A stretch of 9,193 nucleotides of DNA from assembly GCA_021767885.1 (NCBI GenBank), contig JAASSM010000032.1, positions 1 to 9,193 on the forward strand, given 5' to 3'. Source of the DNA: a bacterium. Lineage in GTDB: Bacteria > Krumholzibacteriota > Krumholzibacteria > LZORAL124-64-63. The notes under the pieces were generated by a model. That model was not told where the DNA came from and searched no databases. It saw only the letters and a list, made by a program, of their open reading frames with translations. Numbering within the stretch: position 1 is the stretch's first letter; every line of letters starts with the position of its first letter. Of the stretch, positions 1 to 7,033 are shown piece after piece. Position numbers and translations under genes: made by a program.

Positions 1-1013
1 ACGCCGGAACGTGGGGCCTCCGGCGCGATCCCGCCGCGCAACAGCGGGTGGTTGCTCAGCCCCTCGGCCACCTTCTCGCCCGTGTCCAGGGCCTCGGTGG
101 CCTCGCCGATCAGGACGGCCAGCTCCGGCGTGGACTGGCCGAGGAAGGCCAGCAGCTCGTTCATCTGGCGCAGCGATTCCACCAGCTCGGCGTGGAGCGC
201 GCCCTGGTCCTGGAAGAAGCGCGCCGCCGTGCCCTCCGGACCCACGAGGGCCGGCAGGACGCCCCCGGGTCCGGACAGCCGGGCGGCCAGGGCGTTGACG
301 GTCGCCAGCAGCTGCTGCAGCTCCGCCAGCGTGGGCTCCAGGCGGGGCGGCAGCTCGGCGGCCATGGCCAGGGTGCCGTCCAGGGTCTGGATGAGGTCGT
401 CGGTGCGGTCCATGAGACCGGGCGACGACCCGTCCGCCGAGCCCAGGAGCCGCCGGTCCAGGCGCACCACCATGGTGCTGGTGGCCACCACCAGCGACTC
501 CACCTCGGCGATGAGCTGCGGCAACGCGCCGAGGAGCAGGGCGGCGTCGTCCCGGCGGCGCGGCCGCACCACGGCGCCGCGCTCGATCAGGTCGCGTCCG
601 GCCTGCTGGTCGGTGGAGGCGATGAGCGCGCCGGGCGGCAGGGGGTCGCCGCCGCCACGGCCGGGGTAGAGCACCAGCTTGGAGCCGAAGCCCAGGGGCT
701 GCACCACCAGCTCCACCACCGAGCCGGGCCGGATGAGGTCGGCGTACTCCTCGTGGACCGAGAAGATCGCCTCGGCCAGGTGCTCCTCCGTCAGGCGCAC
801 CTGCTTGACGCGTCCCACGGCGAAGCCCTGCATCTCCAGGGCCATGCCCGGGCTCAGGCCCTCGGCGGTTTCGAAGTGGGTGCGGTAGCGCGGGTCGCCC
901 TGGAACCAGCGCTGGTTCAGGCCCATGACCACCAGCGCACCCACCAGGAAGAGGATGCCGCCGAGCAGGAAGGCCCCGACCAGCTCGTCGCGATGCCGGA
1001 TGGCGAACTTCAC
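1..1013 (-). CDS. MCE-domain (MlaD-like) lipid transport protein, C-terminus cut off by window edge
   Basis: Likely the periplasmic substrate-binding subunit of an Mla-type phospholipid transporter: a membrane-anchored MCE domain that makes a hydrophobic conduit beside the MlaE permease. The GTG start overlaps the TGA of the upstream ATPase gene (GTGA), so translation is probably coupled. Visible in the protein: a short basic N-terminus, one membrane helix at about residues 11-31, then an MCE domain at about 43-118 (FETAEGLSPGMALEMQGFAV, VGRVKQV, and a beta-rich end SKLVLYPG). After that comes a long, mostly helical region rich in Leu, Ala and Glu to at least residue 337. The frame is open to base 1, so the stop lies outside. 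It is longer than E. coli MlaD (about 183 residues) because of the helical tail, as in MCE proteins thought to reach into the periplasm. The family is clear; the transported lipid is inferred. Confidence 0.88.
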   Translation of the reverse strand, partial: MKFAIRHRDELVGAFLLGGILFLVGALVVMGLNQRWFQGDPRYRTHFETAEGLSPGMALEMQGFAVGRVKQVRLTEEHLAEAIFSVHEEYADLIRPGSVVELVVQPLGFGSKLVLYPGRGGGDPLPPGALIASTDQQAGRDLIERGAVVRPRRRDDAALLLGALPQLIAEVESLVVATSTMVVRLDRRLLGSADGSSPGLMDRTDDLIQTLDGTLAMAAELPPRLEPTLAELQQLLATVNALAARLSGPGGVLPALVGPEGTAARFFQDQGALHAELVESLRQMNELLAFLGQSTPELAVLIGEATEALDTGEKVAEGLSNHPLLRGGIAPEAPRSG

Positions 1014-1669
1014 GGGACCACCTCCCCGGCCTCGAGGGCCACCGCGCGTGACGTCAGCCCGGCCACCGCCCCGGCATCCTGGCCGGTGAGCAGCACCGTG
1101 GCGCCGCGGGCGTTCTCCTGCTCCACCCGGGCGACGAGGACCGCGCGCCAGTGGTCGTCCAGGGCGGCGAATGGCTCGTCCAGGCAGAGCAGATCCGGCC
1201 CGGCCACCACCGCACGCAGGAACGACATCACCAGACGCTCGCCCCGGGAGAGATCCACCGGGCGGCGGTCCAGCGGGACGCTCCAGCCGCATCCGGCCAG
1301 CAGGCCGGCGATCCGCTCCTGGCGCGCGACGGCCGTGAGCGCCGGATCGCTGGCCAGCAGGGGCAGCTCCAGGTTGGCGCGCAGGGTCTGGTTGGCCCAG
1401 AGGGCGGCGTCCTGGAACATGAAGCCCGACCGGGTCTGGTGCCGGCGGCCCGCCTCCCCGGCGAGGGCGGCGAGGTCCTGCCCGTCGTGGAGCACGCGGC
1501 CGCCGTCGGGCGCCAGCAGGCCCACCGCCACCTTCAGCAGGGTGGTCAGGCCGGCGCCGGACGGGCCCACCACCGCGGTGACCGATCCCGATGGCAGCAC
1601 GAGGTCGATCCCGCCGAGGACCTCCCGCTCCCCGTGACGCACGCTCACCTGCTGCAGCTCGACCCGCAT
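1010..1669 (-). CDS. Mla-type ABC ATPase subunit with degenerate nucleotide-binding motifs
   Basis: ATP-binding-cassette protein of 219 residues in the MlaF position, between the permease and the MCE gene. The ATG lies 2 nt after the permease stop and has GGGGTGAG just upstream. The fold is recognisable: Walker A region GPSGAGLTT (35-43), Q-loop Gln86, signature region LSRGE (140-144), Walker B DLLCLDE (159-165) and D-loop AALD. Three key positions are abnormal. Walker A has Leu41 where the catalytic lysine is expected (codon CTG). The signature is LSRGE rather than LSGGQ or LSGGM. The switch-loop residue before Asp198 is Gln197 (CAG) rather than His. The glutamate after Walker B (Glu165) is present. 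The family role is to power lipid movement through MlaE as a homodimer. A homodimer of this protein would have two defective sites, so it may be structural, slow, or paired with another ATPase. The reading frame is intact, so this is not an obvious pseudogene. Confidence 0.87.
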   Translation of the reverse strand: MRVELQQVSVRHGEREVLGGIDLVLPSGSVTAVVGPSGAGLTTLLKVAVGLLAPDGGRVLHDGQDLAALAGEAGRRHQTRSGFMFQDAALWANQTLRANLELPLLASDPALTAVARQERIAGLLAGCGWSVPLDRRPVDLSRGERLVMSFLRAVVAGPDLLCLDEPFAALDDHWRAVLVARVEQENARGATVLLTGQDAGAVAGLTSRAVALEAGEVVP

Positions 1670-1671
1670 GC

Positions 1672-2451
1672 TCACCCCAGATGGAAGAGGACGGTGATCA
1701 CCGTGTTGGCCACGATGCAGAGCGTCATGCCCACGCCCAGCGAGCGGATGGTCCGCTGCGGCACCTCGGTCACGGCGCGCTCCACCTGGAAGCCGTAGTA
1801 GGTGGCCACCGTCGCGAGGATGTTCCCGAAGACCACGCTCTTGATCAGCGAGGCGGCCACGTCGGCGGTGGTCATGGTCCGCACCACGTTGCCCACGTAC
1901 TCGCTCAGCGGCAGGCCGTGGATCAGCGACGCCAGGGTGCAGGAGCCGAGCAGGCCGAAGAGGTTGAAGTACATGTCGAGGAAGACCATGGCCACGGTCA
2001 CGCCGATCAGCCGCGGCGCCGCCAGGTGGGCGATGGGATCGATGCCCGCGGCGCGGTAGGCGTCGATCTCGTGGTCGACCACCATGTTGCCCAGCTCGGT
2101 GGTGATGGCGCTGCCCGAGCGGGCGGCGACGAAGAGCGCGGTGACCAGGGGCCCCAGCTCCCGGGTGATCACCAGGATGAGGATCTTGTAGGCCAGCTCG
2201 CCCTGGCCGAACTGCGGCAGCAGCGCCACGCCCTGGATGATCACCGTGGCGCCGATGCCCAGGGAGATGAGCGCCAGGACGGGCAGGGCCTCCACGCCGG
2301 TGAAGTAGATCTGCGAGATCAGCACCGGCAGGCTCATGCGGCCCCGACGGATCAGCAGGGCGCCCTCGCGCTGCAGGACGTACGCGTAGCCCAGGCCGTA
2401 GAGCGCCTCCGCGCCGGAACGCCGGCATTGCTGACCCATGCGAGCGAGCAT
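1672..2451 (-). CDS. mlaE: MlaE-family ABC transporter permease
   Basis: Inner-membrane permease of an Mla-type phospholipid transport system; 259 residues, very close to the roughly 260 of E. coli MlaE. The family hallmark is clear at about residues 97-123 (RELGPLVTALFVAARSGSAI, then ELGNM). Hydrophobic segments lie around 55-80, 88-112, 148-180, 200-222 and 238-257, with an amphipathic N-terminal helix before them. I chose the ATG at 2451 because a GGTGG lies just upstream and the length fits; an in-frame ATG at 2439 has no visible ribosome site. It is the first gene of the permease, ATPase, MCE set. No MlaB (STAS) or MlaC gene is next to it within the window. The permease keeps its conserved motif even though its neighbouring ATPase is degenerate. 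Confidence 0.92.
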   Translation of the reverse strand: MLARMGQQCRRSGAEALYGLGYAYVLQREGALLIRRGRMSLPVLISQIYFTGVEALPVLALISLGIGATVIIQGVALLPQFGQGELAYKILILVITRELGPLVTALFVAARSGSAITTELGNMVVDHEIDAYRAAGIDPIAHLAAPRLIGVTVAMVFLDMYFNLFGLLGSCTLASLIHGLPLSEYVGNVVRTMTTADVAASLIKSVVFGNILATVATYYGFQVERAVTEVPQRTIRSLGVGMTLCIVANTVITVLFHLG

Positions 2452-2615
2452 CGCGCCACCAGGGGACGGGACATGGCGGCCGCCGGGCGGCCGGACCGTG
2501 GCCGGGACGCCGACGAGGCGGCGCCCCGGAGGATGAATTCTCTGGTGGAAGGATCGGCCGGGGCGGGGGCGACTTGAATCCGGCGCGCGTTTCCAGGCGC
2601 CCGATGAGCGCTGGC
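2452..2615. other. Intergenic spacer between the hydrolase and permease genes, with a short GC hairpin
   Basis: This 164-nt gap separates the metallo-hydrolase stop from the mlaE start and is the longest gap on the minus strand between the divergent region and the window's left edge. A near-perfect inverted repeat, CGGCCGCC-G-GGCGGCCG, sits at 2477-2493, about 26 nt before the permease start. It lacks a following T-run, so a classical intrinsic terminator is not supported. I see no convincing -35/-10 or -24/-12 promoter. The transport genes probably have their own promoter here or are read through from upstream; the sequence does not decide. Confidence 0.4.
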
Positions 2616-3488
2616 TCAGCGGCGCGGCCCGGCGCCCAGGTCGATCTGCATCCCCTGCCGCGCCAGCGCAGCGCCGGGCAGCTCCGCCTGCAGGATCTGC
2701 TCGCGGGCCAGGAGGGTGGCGTCGTCGTCCTCGGGATCGTGGTGGGTGAGCAGCAGGCGCCTGGCCCCCACCTCGCGGGCCAGGGTCGCCGCCCGCGACC
2801 ACGACGTGTGTCCCCAGCCGCGGCGGGCGGCGATGGTCTGGCCGTCGTACTGGCCGTCGCAGAGGAGCAGGTCGCAGGGCGCGGGATGGCGGCAGAGATG
2901 GGTGAAGTCCGCGAGCATGGCCGGCGGCGCGTGGTCCCACTCGGCGTCGGTGGCGATCACCAGGCTGGTGCCGGTGGCCGGCTCGTCCACGCGGAAGGCC
3001 GTGCAGCCGCCGGGGTGCGGCAGCGGCGCCCAGCGGATCTCCAGCCCGCCGCGCCGCAGCGGCCGGTCGCCGGACGCGGGGGCCAGATCCTGGCACTCCA
3101 CCTGGGCGGGGAGCTGGGCGAAGTCCACCGGCCAGAGCGGCGCCCCGAGCAGCGTCTTCAGCACCGACGCCACCGTGCCGGCGCCCTCGGTGGCCGCGGC
3201 GGCGGCGACCTGCAGGCGGGTGCCCGCCCGGTAGAGCAGGGAGAGGCCCGGCAGGCCCATGAGGTGGTCGAGGTGGAAGTGGGTGAGCAGGACGAGGACG
3301 TCGGCGGCCGCCGCGGGGTCCGGCGCCAGGCGCGGCGCCAGGCGCGGCAGGCCGCTGCCGCAGTCGATCAGCACCTGCTCGCCGGCGGTGCCGGTGATCA
3401 GCAGGCAGGTGGTGTCGCCGCCGAAGACGGCGCGGTCGGGATCGGTCACCGCGACCGAGCCCCGGGTGCCGGCGATGTGCAGGTGCAT
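2616..3488 (-). CDS. Metallo-beta-lactamase-fold hydrolase (possible class II cyclic-nucleotide phosphodiesterase)
   Basis: A 290-residue zinc hydrolase of the metallo-beta-lactamase superfamily, without a signal peptide and so probably cytoplasmic. It starts with the IAGTRGSVAV / FGGDTTCLLI strand pair seen in PqqB/RNase Z-like and cyclic-phosphodiesterase-like members. Metal-site motifs in order: HFHLDH (70-75), PHPGG with His158, ATDAEWDH with bridging Asp181, GWGHTSW with His227, and LTHHDPEDDD with His249/250. HxHLDH is also the signature of class II cyclic-nucleotide phosphodiesterases, and the gene directly follows an adenylate cyclase gene (68-nt gap, same strand). Removal of the cyclase product is therefore an attractive but unproven role. 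The ATG at 3488 has GCGAGG at good spacing. Alternatives are a phosphodiesterase for another substrate or a general MBL hydrolase; the fold is certain, the substrate is not. Confidence 0.86.
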   Translation of the reverse strand: MHLHIAGTRGSVAVTDPDRAVFGGDTTCLLITGTAGEQVLIDCGSGLPRLAPRLAPDPAAAADVLVLLTHFHLDHLMGLPGLSLLYRAGTRLQVAAAAATEGAGTVASVLKTLLGAPLWPVDFAQLPAQVECQDLAPASGDRPLRRGGLEIRWAPLPHPGGCTAFRVDEPATGTSLVIATDAEWDHAPPAMLADFTHLCRHPAPCDLLLCDGQYDGQTIAARRGWGHTSWSRAATLAREVGARRLLLTHHDPEDDDATLLAREQILQAELPGAALARQGMQIDLGAGPRR

Positions 3489-3556
3489 GGTCGACCTCGC
3501 CTTCGGTGTCCATTGTGCCCGCCGGGCAGCCCGGCCGCCACCGCCAATCCCGACGG
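3489..3556. repeat. Short spacer with two mutually exclusive hairpins
   Basis: Between the cyclase stop and the hydrolase start lie overlapping inverted repeats: TGCCC-gcc-GGGCA (3516-3528) and GCCGGGC-a-GCCCGGC (3521-3535). They share bases, so only one can form at a time. There is no T-run, so this is not a convincing terminator. It may tune expression of the hydrolase relative to the cyclase, or be a chance product of high GC. Confidence 0.3.
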
Positions 3557-5524
3557 TCACTTGCTGGTCAGCACCCAGACCCCCGCGAAGTCCGGGTCGG
3601 CCGCCAGATCGGTGGCCAGCGTCCGGGCGACGGGGTCGTCCGGCAGATGGGCCAGGCGCTCGTGGGCCTCGGCCTGGCGGCGCTGACGACACAGCGCGAG
3701 GGCCTCGCCGTAGGCGGCCCAGCCGGCGGGCGGCTCCTCGCCGGCCAGGCCGGCGAGCTCGTGGATGATCACGGGCTGGCGGCGGCCCACCACCTGCACG
3801 GCGCCCACCTCGCGGGCGAGGACCGCGCCGGCCGCCTGGGTGATGGTCGCCGCGGCGGCCAGGCAGCCGGTGCCGAACACCTTGTTGACGCCCTCCAGCC
3901 GCGCCGCCAGGTTGGCCGCGTCGCCGAGGATGGAGTAGTCGAAGCGCTGCCGGCTGCCCAGATTGCCCACCACCACCTCGCCGGTGTTCAGGCCCACGCG
4001 CATGAAGAGGTCGTGCCCGCAGGCCTCGCGCCAGCGGGGTCGGTGCTCGGCCAGGGCGCGCTGGCAGCGCACCGCCGCCCGGCAGGCCCGCGCGGCGTGG
4101 TCGGGCTGGTCGAGGGGCGCGTTCCAGAAGGCGATGATGGCGTCGCCCTCGTACTTGTCCAGGGTGCCGCCCTCCTCGAGGATGATGTCGGTCATCAGGG
4201 TGAGGTACTCGTTGAGCAGGGCGGTGAGCTGTTCGGGCGGCAGGCTCTCGCCCAGGCTGGTGAAGCCGGCCAGGTCGCTGAAGAGGATGGTCAGCTCCCG
4301 CCGCTCGCCCCCGAGGCGGAGCTGGTCGGGGTCGGCCAGCAGGCGCTCGATGACGTGGGGGCTGAGGTAGTGGCGGAAGGCCTGCTTGAGGAAGCGGCGC
4401 TGGCGGCCCTCGGTGGCCCAGTTGGCCGCCAGGCCCGCCACCAGCCCGCCCAGGACCGCCACGCTGCCCGGCATCACGGGCCACCAGACACCGGCGGGGT
4501 AGAGCGCGAGGCCCAGCAGCAGCGGCAGGGGCAGCCCCACGGCGAAGACCGCGATGGCCTGCCAGGTCCGGCGGATGCCCGCCGCGAGCACGGCGGCGGC
4601 CAGCCCCCACAGCAGCGTGACCAGGACCGCCGGCACCCGTGGGGCGGGGCGGATGAAGCCGCCGGACAGCAGGTTGTCCAGGACCGTGGCGTGCACCAGG
4701 ACCCCGGGGCTGGTGCGGCTCAGGGGCGTGGACCGCAGGTCCATCAGACCGGGGGCGGAGAAGCCGAACAGCACGTGGGCGCCGGCCAGCTGCTCGGGGT
4801 CGACCACCGGCGCCTCTCCCTCACGCAGGCGCAGCTCGGACTGGATCACCGCCGCGGCGCTCAGCACGGTGTAGGTGCCGCGCGGGGCGTAGTCCAGGCT
4901 CCGCGGAACGGTGGCGGCGTCCGGCGGCAGCGCCGGCGCCGGCGCCGGGGAGCGGGGGGCGGACACCAGGTGGGCCGCCGTGCCCAGGGCCGCCACCGTG
5001 GTGTCACCGGCGACGGCCGCGAGCCGGGCGCGGCGGAAGACGCCGTCGGGGTCCGGCTCGCCGCGGACGTTCCCCAGCCGGGTGGCGCCCTGGCGCACCT
5101 CGGGCACCGGCCAGGTGATGGTGCCGTCGGCATCGACGAAGACGGCCGCCACGGAGCGGTCGAGGCCGGCGAGGGCGTCGCCCAGGGCGAGGTCGTCCCA
5201 GACGCCGTAGAGCGAGGGCTCGGTGAAGACCACGTCCAGCGCCAGGCTCTGGACCCCGGCCCGCTGGCAGAAGGCGACCAGGGCGCCGTACACCTCGCGC
5301 GGCCAGGGCCAGGACCAGCCGTTGACCCGGGCGCCCCAGTCGAGGCTCGCCTGGTCGAGCAGCACCAGCACGATCCTTGGCGCGGCGTCCGACGCGGTGG
5401 CGGCCTGGCGCACGCGCCAGTCCCAGGTCAGGTTCTCGGCGCGCTCGAGGGTGCCGGCGAGCCACAGCCCGGCAGCGAGCAGGCCGGCGGCCAGGCCCAC
5501 CGGCGCGCCCAGGCGCCAGCGCAA
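3557..5524 (-). CDS. CHASE2-domain class III adenylate cyclase, membrane-bound
   Basis: Membrane sensor that makes a cyclic nucleotide, most likely cAMP. From the chosen start it has 655 residues: one N-terminal membrane helix (about 6-26); an extracytoplasmic CHASE2 domain (about 28-295) with typical motifs (LTWDWRVR, IVLVLLDQ, SWPWPREVYG, ALDVVFTEPS); three membrane helices (about 298-316, 322-342, 348-369); then a cytoplasmic cyclase domain (about 405-590). Metal-binding aspartates are Asp417 (FSDLAGF) and Asp461 (KYEGD). Lys457 and Ser531 occupy the base-choosing positions and favour ATP. Asn538 and Arg542 (NLAARLEG) fit the transition-state pair. The C-terminus (600-645) is helical and TPR-like. 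The start is a TTG 2 nt after the protease stop, with GGCGGGG 7 nt upstream; no ATG is available near the N-terminus, and a GTG at 5500 would cut into the first helix. The gene follows the M48 lipoprotein gene directly, suggesting an envelope-stress input. Confidence 0.9.
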   Translation of the reverse strand: MRWRLGAPVGLAAGLLAAGLWLAGTLERAENLTWDWRVRQAATASDAAPRIVLVLLDQASLDWGARVNGWSWPWPREVYGALVAFCQRAGVQSLALDVVFTEPSLYGVWDDLALGDALAGLDRSVAAVFVDADGTITWPVPEVRQGATRLGNVRGEPDPDGVFRRARLAAVAGDTTVAALGTAAHLVSAPRSPAPAPALPPDAATVPRSLDYAPRGTYTVLSAAAVIQSELRLREGEAPVVDPEQLAGAHVLFGFSAPGLMDLRSTPLSRTSPGVLVHATVLDNLLSGGFIRPAPRVPAVLVTLLWGLAAAVLAAGIRRTWQAIAVFAVGLPLPLLLGLALYPAGVWWPVMPGSVAVLGGLVAGLAANWATEGRQRRFLKQAFRHYLSPHVIERLLADPDQLRLGGERRELTILFSDLAGFTSLGESLPPEQLTALLNEYLTLMTDIILEEGGTLDKYEGDAIIAFWNAPLDQPDHAARACRAAVRCQRALAEHRPRWREACGHDLFMRVGLNTGEVVVGNLGSRQRFDYSILGDAANLAARLEGVNKVFGTGCLAAAATITQAAGAVLAREVGAVQVVGRRQPVIIHELAGLAGEEPPAGWAAYGEALALCRQRRQAEAHERLAHLPDDPVARTLATDLAADPDFAGVWVLTSK

Positions 5525-5526
5525 CG

Positions 5527-6441
5527 CTAGACCCCGCCCAGCAGGGCCGTGAACCGCTCCTGCCGTGCCGGCGGCGGCGCCAGCGGTGGGGCGCCGGTCA
5601 GCAGGGGCGTCACCGCATCCAGCCGGTCCCGCGGCGCGGGGTGGGTGCGCATGAAGCCGGGCCCGCTCGGGCTCCAGCGCTCCTGCATCGCTCCCAGCAT
5701 GGCGGACAGGCCGCGCGGGCTGTAGCCGGTGGCGGCGAGCATGGCCACGGCCGCGCCGTCGGCCTCGCCCTCGAGCTCGCGGGAGTAGCCGCTGCGCACC
5801 AGGGTCTGGGTGATGTCGGTGATGCTGGCCTCGAGGTCCTCGGCGAGGCGGGCGACGTCCTCGCCGCCGAAGGTGCGGGCGCCCTCGGTGGCCAGGATGG
5901 CCAGGGCGCTGGTCAGGCGGCTGCTCTTGATGGCCCGCAGGCCGTGCTTGCCGGCCACGTGCCCGATCTCGTGGGCCAGGACGGCGGCCAGGGCGTCCTC
6001 GGTCTCGCAGCAGCGCACCAGCCCGCGGGTGACCAGGATCAGGCCGCCGGGACAGGCGAAGGCGTTGATCTCGTCGCTGTCCAGCATCAGGAAGTGGTAG
6101 CCGCCGAAGGTCTCCGGTCGCTCGCTGGCCAGGGCCAGGGCCTGGCCCAGCTGGTTGAGGTAGCGGTTGGCGGCGGGGTGGTCCAGCGGCGGGTACTGCG
6201 CCAGCAGGGTGGCCGCGACGGCCCGGCCGATGTAATGCTCCTGCTCGGCGGTCAGGTCGGTCCAGTAGCGCTCCAGGCCGTCCACGGAACGGTTGATGGA
6301 GCCGGCCTGCTCGGCGGTGATGGCGCCCTGGTCGGCGGCCACCTCGGTGGCGAGGCGCGCCACGCTGCCGCAGCCGGCCACCATGGCGCCGGCGGCCAGC
6401 GCTCCCAGGACCAGGGCGATGACGACATGGCGGCGGCTCAT
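5527..6441 (-). CDS. M48-family zinc metalloprotease, lipoprotein
   Basis: A 304-residue envelope protease of peptidase family M48, related in layout to the periplasmic BepA/LoiP group. The N-terminus is a lipoprotein signal: basic start, hydrophobic stretch, and lipobox VAGC with Cys24 as the lipidated residue. The catalytic zinc motif is HEIGH at 157-161, with the third ligand probably Glu224 in RELEGEADGAA. A conserved RTHPAPRDRLD block lies at 265-275. The pre-catalytic region EINAFACPGGLILVTRGLV (124-142) is typical of the family. The ATG overlaps the TGA of the upstream SH3 gene (ATGA), and the cyclase gene starts 2 nt after its stop, so the three are almost certainly one operon. The expected role is quality control of outer-membrane or periplasmic proteins. 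Whether it acts on the CHASE2 domain or on the neighbouring beta-barrel protein is inference. Confidence 0.93.
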   Translation of the reverse strand: MSRRHVVIALVLGALAAGAMVAGCGSVARLATEVAADQGAITAEQAGSINRSVDGLERYWTDLTAEQEHYIGRAVAATLLAQYPPLDHPAANRYLNQLGQALALASERPETFGGYHFLMLDSDEINAFACPGGLILVTRGLVRCCETEDALAAVLAHEIGHVAGKHGLRAIKSSRLTSALAILATEGARTFGGEDVARLAEDLEASITDITQTLVRSGYSRELEGEADGAAVAMLAATGYSPRGLSAMLGAMQERWSPSGPGFMRTHPAPRDRLDAVTPLLTGAPPLAPPPARQERFTALLGGV

Positions 6442-6965
6442 CGCGCACCTCCCGTCGGCGGGGTCACGCCGCCGTCACGCAGGAACGCCAGCGCCTCCTC
6501 GGGGGAGACGCGCCAGGTGGCCATGCGGTCCACCCAGGCGTAGTCGACATCCCGCCGACCCTGCCGGTACTCGCGCTCCACCTCCTCGGTGAAGCCCTTG
6601 CCGGCCAGGGCGATCTCCTCGGCGTCGGCGCCCACCTCGGCGTCCTGCTCGCCTCCCTGCAGCCGGACGCGGTCGCGGCCGAGGGCCGAGGCGTGGAGCC
6701 AGCCGCGCTCGCCGCCGTCGGTGGTCACCTCGCGCCAGGGACCGCGCTCGCCGATCACGGTCAGGCGCGCCCCGTGGGCGACGGACGCCGTGGCGGCCGC
6801 GAGGTACGACGGTCCGGTGCGCAGCCGGGTGTCGCGGACCTGGACGAAGAGGTGCTGGGCGGCGAGGCCGGCCGCGGCGATCAGCAGGATCGCGCCGATC
6901 AGCGTCGGCACCGCACCGGGCCGCGAGCGGCCGGTTCCTGACGGGCGCGGCGAGAATGCTGGCAT
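6438..6965 (-). CDS. Membrane-anchored bacterial SH3-domain protein
   Basis: First gene of the protease/cyclase operon, 175 residues. It has a Pro/Arg/Ser-rich N-terminus, one membrane helix at about 20-40, then a bacterial SH3 (SH3b) domain at about 41-96 with the typical pattern (VRDTRLRTGPSYLAAATASV, GARLTVIGERGPWREV, ERGWLHASAL). SH3b domains often bind peptidoglycan or proteins in the periplasm. After a linker comes a charged helical segment (about 110-165: EIALAGKGFTEEVEREYRQG, YAWVDRMATWRVSPEEALAF) that is not part of SH3 and that I cannot name. The ATG has an excellent GGAGG 8 nt upstream (6974-6978). Together with the ATGA overlap to the M48 gene, this suggests it is an adaptor or anchor for the protease. 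Confidence 0.82.
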   Translation of the reverse strand: MPAFSPRPSGTGRSRPGAVPTLIGAILLIAAAGLAAQHLFVQVRDTRLRTGPSYLAAATASVAHGARLTVIGERGPWREVTTDGGERGWLHASALGRDRVRLQGGEQDAEVGADAEEIALAGKGFTEEVEREYRQGRRDVDYAWVDRMATWRVSPEEALAFLRDGGVTPPTGGAR

Positions 6966-6994
6966 GGTCGGGTCCTCCGGGAAGAGGTTGACGG

Positions 6995-7008
6995 CCGGAC
7001 CGGTCCGG
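6995..7008. promoter_or_regulatory. 14-bp perfect palindrome, candidate activator site
   Basis: CCGGACCGGTCCGG is a perfect palindrome. Its centre is about 91 bp upstream of the predicted start of the plus-strand sigma-54 transcript, a usual distance for a sigma-54 activator (enhancer-binding protein) site. It also lies about 22 nt inside the predicted leader of the minus-strand operon, so it could instead be an operator or an RNA hairpin there. An outer GGCC pair (6993-6996 and 7011-7014) extends the symmetry imperfectly. High GC makes chance palindromes less rare. Confidence 0.45.
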
Positions 7009-7033
7009 GTGGCCAGCCGTGGTTCTCCTTCAA

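Noticed and set aside
48..1637. Long plus-strand open frame of 529 codons opposite the MCE and ATPase genes
   Set aside because: Its protein is low-complexity (Gln, Gly, Ala, Arg, His rich) with no recognisable domain, as expected opposite GC-rich genes. The minus strand encodes clear MCE and ABC families over the same bases.
2477..2493. Hairpin before the permease gene as an intrinsic terminator
   Set aside because: The loop is only about one to three bases, there is no T-run, and it lies close to the start of the next gene. I list it only as a minor structure within the spacer.
2616..4610. Long minus-strand open frame continuing from the metallo-hydrolase far upstream
   Set aside because: Only the part from the ATG at 3488 resembles a protein family. 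The upstream part is an out-of-frame, Arg/Pro/Gly-rich reading of the cyclase gene.
3506..5530. Plus-strand open frame of 674 codons opposite the cyclase
   Set aside because: Low-complexity composition with no motifs; the minus strand has well-formed CHASE2 and cyclase domains throughout.
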